Below, piece by piece: positions 1 to 5,172 of a stretch of DNA of 5,172 nt. The notes beneath the pieces are model-generated. The model had not been told where the DNA came from, made no database searches, and saw nothing but the letters and a program-made list of their open reading frames with translations. Positions within the stretch are counted from its first letter, which is position 1; each line of letters opens with the position of its first letter. A program made the position numbers and the translations under genes. This stretch comes from Candidatus Symbiothrix sp. (GTDB lineage: Bacteria > Bacteroidota > Bacteroidia > Bacteroidales > Azobacteroidaceae): assembly GCA_031270525.1 (NCBI GenBank), contig JAISXN010000117.1, positions 1 to 5,172 on the forward strand, given 5' to 3'.

Positions 1-1359
1 AAAATAAGTTTGACTATACCGTTTCATATTGTAATAAAATCTACGCCCGGCTCCATGCACAGTTTTTGTGAATTGAGCAAATATTTGCAAGAAGGGAAGT
101 TTTGTCTGACAACCGTAGATACAATTTTCAGGGAGGATGAATTTTCAAATTTTATTCGTGCGTTTGAACAGAATACCGAAAATGACGGATTGATGGCCAT
201 CACTTCTTATATTGATGACGAGAAGCCTCTGTATATATCTGTTGATGAGGATTCTATGTTGATAAAAGATTTTCTGGACAAACCGGACGGGGGAGAAAAA
301 TATGTTTCGGGCGGAATTTACGGATTGACTCCCAAAGCCCTTCCGACTTTATATAAATGCTTGGAAAACGGCGTATTACGTATGCGTAATTATCAACGGC
401 AATTGATTGCCGATGGGCTGAAATTGAAAGCTTTTCCATTCGAAAAAATTGTGGATGTCGATCATGCGGAAGATATTAAGACCGCTGAGGCTTTTCTGTC
501 CGGATTACCCAAGCTTAAATTTGCAGCCATACGCCGGGGAAATCAGTATTCGCCCAACCACATCGGGAACGACGCTGCTATTTTCAATTTAACCGTCGAC
601 CGGCTGAAAGAAAAGAATTGCGAGATAACGATTTATTCCGAACAGGAGTTTCAAGATGCTCGGGTCGATTCCGGAATCATTTTCAGTATGGCGCGGGATA
701 CTTGCTCCATCTCGAAATTGCAGGAATTGGAAGACAAAGGTTTGAAAATAATCAATTCAGGTTATGGAATAAGCAATTGTACGCGGACGAAAATGACCCG
801 GCTTTTGCTTGATAACGGAATTCCGTATCCGAAGAGCCTGGTTGTTTCTACTCGCGAACCTTTGCCCGAAGCCGCACTCGAATTGGGCGATTTTTGTTGG
901 GTGAAAAGAGGAGATTTTCATGCCATTCATTATGAAGATGTTACATACGTGAGAAACGGTAAGGAGGCCGAAAATATCCTCAATGAGTTTGCTTTGCGGG
1001 GTATTCCTTCCGCTGTTTTGAACGAACATTTGAAAGGCGATTTAGTCAAATTTTACGGTGTTAAGAATACGGACTTTTTTTATTGGTTCTATCCTAATGA
1101 CTTGAATCATAGTAAATTCGGATTGGAGGCGATTAATGGGAAAGCGAAGGGAATACCGTTTGATATGGAATATCTTAAAAAAATTTGTACAAAGGCTGCA
1201 GAAGTATTAAACATATATATATATGGAGGAGATTGTGTAGTTGATAAATCCGGCAATATTTTTATTATTGATTTTAACGATTGGCCGAGTTTTGCGCCAT
1301 GCAGAACGGAAGCCGCACCTTATATAGCACAATGTATTTATGAATTTGCAACAAAGTGA
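1..1359 (+). CDS. Nucleotidyltransferase / ATP-grasp fusion protein (5' partial)
   Basis: The frame is open from base 1 with no stop, so the gene begins upstream; the TTG at nt 10 is internal, and the N-terminal GGxGxR-type nucleotide-binding loop expected of this fold is off-window. The first part (to about nt 505) looks like a MobA/sugar-phosphate nucleotidyltransferase: TVDTIF (nt 112-126) carries the expected metal-binding Asp, GGIYGL (about nt 310-327) the conserved core strand, and VDVDHAEDI (nt 451-477) the usual C-terminal signature. After a short junction (GLPK) comes a new Rossmann-like pre-ATP-grasp segment (about 515-780), then an ATP-grasp fold with CWVKRGD (nucleotide-binding Lys, about 886-912), LNEHLKGD, and GGDCVVD...IIDFNDWPSF ending in the metal-binding D-x-N (nt 1270-1278). 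It is soluble, with no membrane segment. It overlaps the next gene by 20 bp and leads an inositol-lipid operon. The family roles are clear; the substrates are not. CTP:inositol-1-phosphate cytidylyltransferase is one candidate activity for the first domain, and a ligase or kinase for the second. Confidence 0.82.
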   Translation, partial: KISLTIPFHIVIKSTPGSMHSFCELSKYLQEGKFCLTTVDTIFREDEFSNFIRAFEQNTENDGLMAITSYIDDEKPLYISVDEDSMLIKDFLDKPDGGEKYVSGGIYGLTPKALPTLYKCLENGVLRMRNYQRQLIADGLKLKAFPFEKIVDVDHAEDIKTAEAFLSGLPKLKFAAIRRGNQYSPNHIGNDAAIFNLTVDRLKEKNCEITIYSEQEFQDARVDSGIIFSMARDTCSISKLQELEDKGLKIINSGYGISNCTRTKMTRLLLDNGIPYPKSLVVSTREPLPEAALELGDFCWVKRGDFHAIHYEDVTYVRNGKEAENILNEFALRGIPSAVLNEHLKGDLVKFYGVKNTDFFYWFYPNDLNHSKFGLEAINGKAKGIPFDMEYLKKICTKAAEVLNIYIYGGDCVVDKSGNIFIIDFNDWPSFAPCRTEAAPYIAQCIYEFATK

Positions 1360-2242
1360 GCCTACATTTGAATCGACATTAAAATCCGTTGATACGGAAG
1401 AGTTTATCGATATTCATTTTTATCGCCCGATTGGTTATCGTTGGGCGTTGTTTTTCAACCGTTTGGGTGTTACGCCCAACCAGATTACCATTGCATCTAT
1501 TTTTATTGGAATTGCGGCGGGCATTTGTTTTTATTTTACTTCCTTTTGGATAAACCTTTTAGGCGTATGCCTTTTGATCTGGGCGAATATTTACGACAGC
1601 GCCGACGGTCAGTTAGCCCGTATGACCGGCCGGAAGACCGAATTGGGACGGATATTGGACGGCGCTTGCGGCGATTTTTGGTTTATTTCGATTTATTTTG
1701 CAATCATTTTTCGTTTGTGGCCGGTTTGGAATTTCTGGATTTTCCTTTTAGTGCTTATTGCCGGTTATTTTCACAGCAAACAGGCTGCGATGGCCGATTA
1801 TTACCGGAATGTTTATCTTTTATTTTTAAAAGGTAAAAACGGAAGCGAGTGGGATAATTCCTCGGATTTGCGTGAAAAATATACTGCAATCAGTTGGAAA
1901 GAGCAGCCTTGGGTGAAATTGTTCGAAAAAATCTATATCATTTATACGGAGGGACAGGAAAGATGGTCGCCTCGCCTGCAAAAAATGCGGAAGATGATTC
2001 ATATTGAGTATGAAGGAAATATATCCGAACAGTTTCGCAAGGGTTTTTTGAAAAAAACTTTTCCGCTGTTGAAATATACCAATATGCTTTCCTTCAATTT
2101 GCGTGCTATCGTCTTGTTTATCTGCGTACTTTCCGATTTTCCCTGGATTTATTTTGTGTTTGAAATCACCGTATTGAATATTATGCTTATATATATGGTG
2201 TGGAAGCATGAAAAAATTTGTAAGGAATATGTTGAAAATTAA
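1340..2242 (+). CDS. CDP-alcohol phosphatidyltransferase, probable phosphatidylinositol-phosphate synthase
   Basis: This 300-residue inner-membrane enzyme of the CDP-alcohol phosphotransferase family would transfer a phosphatidyl group from CDP-diacylglycerol to inositol 1-phosphate. The signature starts at residue 86: D86-S-A-D89-G90-Q-L-A93-R94, eight residues, G103, then D107. The last acidic residue is D112, giving D-x4-D where the textbook motif has D-x3-D. The preceding PNQIT (residues 46-50) is typical of the family. Hydrophobic segments lie at about 50-68, 70-85, 113-127, 130-146, 252-266 and 268-287, fitting six helices. A polar insert at about 162-240 makes the protein longer than a PgsA-type enzyme (about 200 residues). 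The ATG at 1340 overlaps the upstream gene by 20 bp, suggesting coupled translation. The neighbouring inositol-phosphate synthase and phosphatase favour inositol 1-phosphate as acceptor. Because a nucleotidyltransferase lies upstream, a CDP-inositol-using enzyme is a real alternative. Confidence 0.87.
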   Translation: MNLQQSEPTFESTLKSVDTEEFIDIHFYRPIGYRWALFFNRLGVTPNQITIASIFIGIAAGICFYFTSFWINLLGVCLLIWANIYDSADGQLARMTGRKTELGRILDGACGDFWFISIYFAIIFRLWPVWNFWIFLLVLIAGYFHSKQAAMADYYRNVYLLFLKGKNGSEWDNSSDLREKYTAISWKEQPWVKLFEKIYIIYTEGQERWSPRLQKMRKMIHIEYEGNISEQFRKGFLKKTFPLLKYTNMLSFNLRAIVLFICVLSDFPWIYFVFEITVLNIMLIYMVWKHEKICKEYVEN

Positions 2243-2948
2243 GGGAATAATCTTCGATTACGGCGCCACGATCGACAGCAACGGCAAACATTGGGCGGAG
2301 GTATTGTGGGACGCTTATGTCGCAACCGGAGTACCGGTCAATAAGTCGCAATTCAAAGAAGCATACGTGTATGGCGAACGGTATCTGGCTTTACATCCGG
2401 TGATTCTTCCCAGCGATAATTTCAAAAATGTCCTTTTGAAAAAAACAGGTTTACAATTAAAATGGTTAAAGAACGAAGGATTTTTGCCGGCAAATTACAA
2501 TTCTTCGGAATATTCGTTGGCTATTTCAAATCAATGTTATAACTTTGTCCTCATTGTTTTAAAAAAGGCGAAGCCGATTCTGGAAAAATTGGCTGCCTGT
2601 TATCCTTTAGCGCTGGTTTCTAATTTTTACGGAAATATAGAGACTGTTCTAAAAGATTTTGAACTAAGGCGTTATTTTAAAGAAATAATAGAATCGTCGG
2701 TTGTAGGTATCCGCAAACCCGATCCAGCTATTTTTGCTTTGGGCGTGGAAAGTTTGGGCTTGAAGCCGGAAGAAGTAGTCGTGATTGGCGATTCGTATAA
2801 AAAGGATATTTTCCCTGCCCGGCAAATCGGTTGTAAGACGATTTGGTTGAAAGGCGCCGGCTGGGACGGCGACGAGGTGGGAACGGCAGATGTAATTATT
2901 TCCGGTTTTAGAGAACTTATAAAACAATTCAATATATCCGGTGATTGA
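2208..2948 (+). CDS. HAD-superfamily hydrolase, probable phosphatidylinositol-phosphate phosphatase
   Basis: This 246-residue soluble HAD-fold protein has all four motifs. Motif I is FDYGAT with nucleophile D17; motif II is LVSN with S138; motif III is the Lys of RKPDP, K170; motif IV is GDSYKKD with D195 and D200. An alpha-helical cap occupies about residues 25-120, as in C1-cap members such as the YjjG/haloacid-dehalogenase group. The usual second Asp of motif I (DxD) is Gly19 here, so the standard general acid/base is missing from its normal place. The position between the CDP-alcohol transferase and inositol-phosphate synthase suggests it dephosphorylates phosphatidylinositol phosphate to phosphatidylinositol; this is inferred from context. 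The ATG at 2208 overlaps the previous gene by 35 bp. A second in-frame ATG at 2229 (residue 8) would start MLKIKGIIFDYG, overlap by only 14 bp and give a more typical N-terminus, so the true start may be there. Confidence 0.83.
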   Translation: MKKFVRNMLKIKGIIFDYGATIDSNGKHWAEVLWDAYVATGVPVNKSQFKEAYVYGERYLALHPVILPSDNFKNVLLKKTGLQLKWLKNEGFLPANYNSSEYSLAISNQCYNFVLIVLKKAKPILEKLAACYPLALVSNFYGNIETVLKDFELRRYFKEIIESSVVGIRKPDPAIFALGVESLGLKPEEVVVIGDSYKKDIFPARQIGCKTIWLKGAGWDGDEVGTADVIISGFRELIKQFNISGD

Positions 2949-2994
2949 TAATTTTTTCAACCACAATAAATTAATTATTAAAAATGTAATAGTT

Positions 2995-4293
2995 ATGAAG
3001 AAAATGCAGGTAGAGGACGCTAAAGGTAAACTTGGCGTTCTTGTGATTGGAGTTGGTGGCGCTGTAGCTACAACCTTTATTGCGGGTACGATGATTGTCC
3101 GCAAGGGTTTGGGAATTCCTGTCGGTTCGATTACTCAATTAGCAACCATCCGTTTAGGAAAAAGAGAAGAAAACAGGTTTCCGAAAATTAAAAACGTTGT
3201 TCCGTTGGCTGATTTGAACGACATTGTTTTCGGGGGTTGGGATCTTTTTGAAGACAATGCATACGAAGCTGCCTGTCATGCGGAAGTTTTGACTCCGGGC
3301 GACTTAGATAAGGTGAAAGACGAATTACAGGCCGTCAAACCGATGAAAGCGGTTTTCGACCAGAATTTCGTAAAACGTTTGCATGGAACCTGGGTGAAAG
3401 AAGCTCCGACAAAGTGGGATTTAAAAGAAGCTGTTCGCAGGGATATTCAGGAGTTCAAAGCAAAAAACGGTTTGGACAGAGTCGTTTGTATCTGGTGCGG
3501 AAGTACCGAAGTATTTACTCCGCTCAGCGCTGTGCACGAAACATTACCGGCTTTGCAGAAAGCGATGAAAGAGAATAGCCCTGAAATTGCGCCTTCGATG
3601 ATTTATGCATACGCTGCGATCGAGGAAGGTATTCCTTATATTAACGGCGCGCCGAATTTGACGGTAGACATGCCGGCCATTTGGGATTTTGCCGCACAAA
3701 AACAAGTCCCTGTTTGCGGTAAAGACTTCAAAACCGGTCAGACGATGTTGAAAACGGTGCTTTCGCCGATGTTGAAAACGCGTATGTTGGGTTTGAGCGG
3801 CTGGTTTTCTACGAATATACTCGGTAATCGCGACGGTGAAGTACTGGACGATCCGGGTTCTTTCAAAACCAAAGAAGAATCGAAACTTTCGGTTATTCAC
3901 AATATTCTGCAACCGGATCTTTATCCGCAGTTGTACGGAGATGTTTATCATAAAGTGCGTATCAATTATTATCCTCCCCGCAAAGACAATAAAGAAGGCT
4001 GGGATAACATTGATATTTTCGGATGGTTGGGCTATCCGATGCAGTTGAAAGTCGATTTCCTTTGCAGGGATTCTATTTTGGCGGCTCCGCTTTGCCTGGA
4101 TTTGGTATTGTTTACCGATTTGGCTAAACGTGTGGGTTTTAGTGGAATACAGTCCTGGCTTTCGTTTTATTTCAAGAGTCCGATGCACGATTTCGAACAT
4201 GTTGCGGAACATGATTTATTTATCCAGTATGTAAAACTGAAAAATACTTTGCGCCGGATTATCGGAGAAGAAACGATTGATTTTATTGATTGA
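2995..4293 (+). CDS. ino1: myo-Inositol-1-phosphate synthase
   Basis: This is an NAD-dependent isomerase that converts glucose 6-phosphate to 1D-myo-inositol 3-phosphate (L-inositol 1-phosphate), the committed step of de novo inositol synthesis in the cytosol. The 432-residue protein begins with a Rossmann dinucleotide loop, VIGVGGAVATT (about residues 17-27). It then has GGWDLFEDNAYEAA (80-93), WCGSTE (167-172), GKDFKTGQT (242-250), STNILGNRDG (271-280), KEESK (293-297) and a C-terminal block YYPPRKD...DFLCRDSILAAP, all hallmark blocks of the family, with the conserved lysines of the active site present. It is full length for the shorter bacterial form and lacks the extensions of the roughly 530-residue yeast enzyme. 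I chose ATG 2995 because the Rossmann strand follows at once. An upstream in-frame GTG at 2941 would add 18 non-conserved residues encoded by AT-rich leader. The 46-bp gap after the HAD gene shows no Shine-Dalgarno sequence, as is normal in Bacteroidota. Confidence 0.96.
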   Translation: MKKMQVEDAKGKLGVLVIGVGGAVATTFIAGTMIVRKGLGIPVGSITQLATIRLGKREENRFPKIKNVVPLADLNDIVFGGWDLFEDNAYEAACHAEVLTPGDLDKVKDELQAVKPMKAVFDQNFVKRLHGTWVKEAPTKWDLKEAVRRDIQEFKAKNGLDRVVCIWCGSTEVFTPLSAVHETLPALQKAMKENSPEIAPSMIYAYAAIEEGIPYINGAPNLTVDMPAIWDFAAQKQVPVCGKDFKTGQTMLKTVLSPMLKTRMLGLSGWFSTNILGNRDGEVLDDPGSFKTKEESKLSVIHNILQPDLYPQLYGDVYHKVRINYYPPRKDNKEGWDNIDIFGWLGYPMQLKVDFLCRDSILAAPLCLDLVLFTDLAKRVGFSGIQSWLSFYFKSPMHDFEHVAEHDLFIQYVKLKNTLRRIIGEETIDFID

Positions 4294-4294
4294 T

Positions 4295-4315
4295 GGTGAG
4301 TGGTGAACGGTGAAC
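4295..4315. repeat. Three tandem 7-bp units (GGTGAAC type)
   Basis: Starting 2 bp after the synthase stop codon there are three contiguous heptamers: GGTGAGT, GGTGAAC and GGTGAAC. They encode nothing in the operon. Short arrays like this can expand or contract by slippage and often mark intergenic repeat debris. No function can be assigned. Confidence 0.75.
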
Positions 4316-4323
4316 GACCTGTC

Positions 4324-4365
4324 ATTCCCGCGCAGGCGGGAATCCCCTACTCGGCGTAGGCGGGG
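4324..4365. repeat. Pair of adjacent GC-rich hairpins (REP-like)
   Basis: Hairpin one is a perfect 8-bp stem, ATTCCCGC (4324-4331) and GCGGGAAT (4336-4343), closing on a GCAG loop. Hairpin two has CCTAC (4346-4350) and GTAGG (4356-4360) around a TCGGC loop, and extends with CC (4344-4345) to GG (4362-4363) past a one-base bulge. Both right sides share an 11-bp direct repeat, GCGCAGGCGGG (4330-4340) and GCGTAGGCGGG (4354-4364), differing at one base. The arrangement resembles bacterial REP/BIME-type extragenic palindromes and is more GC-rich than its surroundings. No T-run follows either stem, so an intrinsic terminator is not convincing, although the structures could protect the 3' end of the operon mRNA. 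Confidence 0.7.
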
Positions 4366-4456
4366 TTGAATGCAGAACGCAAATTACGTGGATTACGCAA
4401 ATATACGCTATCCTATGGGGATGTGTATTTGCGTAATTTGCGAAATTAGCATTCAA
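4366..4456. repeat. 91-bp imperfect inverted repeat built of 9-bp units
   Basis: The outer ends TTGAATGC (4366-4373) and GCATTCAA (4449-4456) are perfect 8-bp inverted repeats. Inside, ATTACGCAAATA (4392-4403) pairs with TATTTGCGTAAT (4426-4437) over 12 bp, and ATCC (4410-4413) with GGAT (4419-4422) can cap the structure. The left arm holds three 9-bp units from 4377: ACGCAAATT, ACGTGGATT and ACGCAAATA. The right arm holds ATTTGCGTA, ATTTGCGAA and a diverged third unit (4427-4453). A competing 11-bp pairing, CGCAAATTACG (4378-4388) with CGTAATTTGCG (4432-4442), is also possible. It could be a small non-autonomous mobile element or a repeat-family copy; no transposase or clear target duplication is visible. 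Confidence 0.72.
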
Positions 4457-4460
4457 ATTT

Positions 4461-4464
4461 GGAG
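4461..4464 (+). promoter_or_regulatory. Possible ribosome binding site for the acyltransferase
   Basis: GGAG lies 10 bases before the GTG at 4475. It is the only purine-rich Shine-Dalgarno-like site close to a plausible start of this gene and supports GTG 4475, or less likely TTG 4469, over the in-frame ATGs at 4415 and 4421 inside the inverted repeat. Since Bacteroidota depend little on such sites, the support is modest. Confidence 0.4.
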
Positions 4465-4474
4465 AATATTGAAA

Positions 4475-5172
4475 GTGAAGGAGAAATTAATTGATTTAGA
4501 GACATTACAGCGTTTTTCGCCGGTTTTTAAGAAACCTTACGGTTCGCTTTTGGCGAAATGTGCAATGAAAATTTTGGGTTTAGACAAAGTAAACCGTGTT
4601 TATGATTCCGGTAAATATAAAACGGGAACTGATATTGAGGATGCAATGATCGACGGCTTGGGTATCACCCGCAAAGTTCATAATATTGAAGTACTCAAAC
4701 AGTTTGAAGGCCAACCTTTTATTACGGTATCGAATCACCCTTACGGTCATATAGACGGAATCATGCTCATCGGCGAAGTGGCTAAAATCCGTCCCGACTA
4801 TAAAGTAATGGTGAATTGGATGCTGAATATGATAGACGTCATGGAGGATCATTTTATCGGTGTAAATCCATACGATTCGAATACGGTGAACCGCTCAAGT
4901 TTGTTGGGAGTAAAGGAATGTCTGGCGCAGTTGAAAGCGAATCATCCGGTAGGCTTTTTTCCGGCCGGCGCCGTGTCGAAAAATATCGGAGGCAATAAAG
5001 TGAAGGATAGGGATTGGCAGGAAAGCGTGATTAAACTTATCCAGAAGGCAAATGTTCCTGTCGTTCCGGCATATTTTTCCGGACAAAATTCGTATTTTTT
5101 TAATTGGCTTGATAAAATTGACTGGCGGATAAGAACTGTTCGTTTGTGTCATGAGTTGGATACTAAAAAAGG
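4475..5172 (+). CDS. Lysophospholipid acyltransferase family protein (3' partial)
   Basis: The frame stays open to the right edge, giving 232 residues and no stop. The protein matches the PlsC/hemolysin-like acyltransferase fold, which moves an acyl chain onto a lysophospholipid or aminolipid at the inner membrane. Motif I is SNHPYGHIDG, with catalytic H88 and D94 separated by five residues (H-x5-D) as in the NHPxGGxDG subgroup, not the H-x4-D of classical PlsC. Motif III is FFPAGAVS (161-168), where classical members have FPEG. VPVVPAYFSGQNS (194-206) is the usual later motif. The start GTG 4475 gives MKEKLIDLETLQRFSPVF, a sensible N-terminus, and has GGAG upstream. In-frame ATGs at 4415 and 4421 would translate the inverted repeat into a cysteine-rich leader and are less likely. 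The substrate is unknown. Its position next to inositol-lipid genes suggests lipid remodelling, but a 181-bp repeat-rich gap separates them. Confidence 0.85.
   Translation, partial: MKEKLIDLETLQRFSPVFKKPYGSLLAKCAMKILGLDKVNRVYDSGKYKTGTDIEDAMIDGLGITRKVHNIEVLKQFEGQPFITVSNHPYGHIDGIMLIGEVAKIRPDYKVMVNWMLNMIDVMEDHFIGVNPYDSNTVNRSSLLGVKECLAQLKANHPVGFFPAGAVSKNIGGNKVKDRDWQESVIKLIQKANVPVVPAYFSGQNSYFFNWLDKIDWRIRTVRLCHELDTKK

Noticed and set aside
2949..2956. TAATTTTT as a Bacteroidota -7 promoter element (TAnnTTTG)
   Set aside because: The final G is missing and no TTG-type -33 element lies about 20 bases upstream, so an internal promoter for the synthase is not supported.
2941..2994. GTG start giving 18 extra residues on the synthase
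   Set aside because: The extension (FFNHNKLIIKN type) is AT-rich leader with no family match and overlaps the HAD stop codon; ATG 2995 sits just before the Rossmann loop.
2664..3104. Minus-strand 146-residue open frame spanning the HAD/synthase junction
   Set aside because: It runs antisense across two well-supported genes and has no domain; its sequence reflects the complement of the HAD motifs.
3544..4212. Minus-strand 222-residue open frame
   Set aside because: It lies wholly within the strongly conserved inositol-phosphate synthase gene, has arginine/histidine-rich composition typical of a reverse shadow, and shows no recognisable motif.
4324..4363. Intrinsic terminator after the operon
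   Set aside because: The stems are good but neither is followed by a run of T residues; I describe them as repeats.
4366..4456. CRISPR array or insertion sequence
   Set aside because: The units are only 9 bp, degenerate and without spacers, and there is no transposase frame or evident target duplication.

Overview
The window looks like part of a Bacteroidota chromosome, most likely Bacteroidales. This rests on the protein families, the near absence of Shine-Dalgarno sequences before the operon genes, AT-rich start regions and the gene order. The assignment is inference, because no marker gene is present.

Layout: four tightly packed plus-strand genes fill nt 1-4293. They encode (1) the C-terminal part of a nucleotidyltransferase fused to an ATP-grasp domain, cut by the left edge; (2) a CDP-alcohol phosphatidyltransferase membrane enzyme; (3) a HAD-superfamily phosphatase; and (4) myo-inositol-1-phosphate synthase. 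Genes 1/2 and 2/3 overlap, and only 46 bp separate genes 3 and 4, so they very probably form one operon. A 181-bp intergenic region (4294-4474) follows. It is dense in small repeats: three 7-bp tandem units, two adjacent GC-rich hairpins, and a 91-bp imperfect inverted repeat whose arms are built from degenerate 9-bp units. A lysophospholipid-type acyltransferase starts at about 4475 and runs off the right edge.

Together the four genes read as an inositol-phospholipid pathway. The synthase makes inositol 1-phosphate from glucose 6-phosphate. The CDP-alcohol transferase joins it to a CDP-activated lipid to give phosphatidylinositol phosphate. The HAD enzyme removes the phosphate to give phosphatidylinositol, which gut Bacteroidetes can convert further to inositol sphingolipids. 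This route (synthase, PIP synthase, phosphatase) is established for Bacteroides. The least explained member is the nucleotidyltransferase/ATP-grasp fusion. It suggests either CDP-inositol chemistry or an extra ligase or kinase step on the inositol product. The acyltransferase could act on the same lipids, but the repeat-filled gap makes it a likely separate transcription unit.
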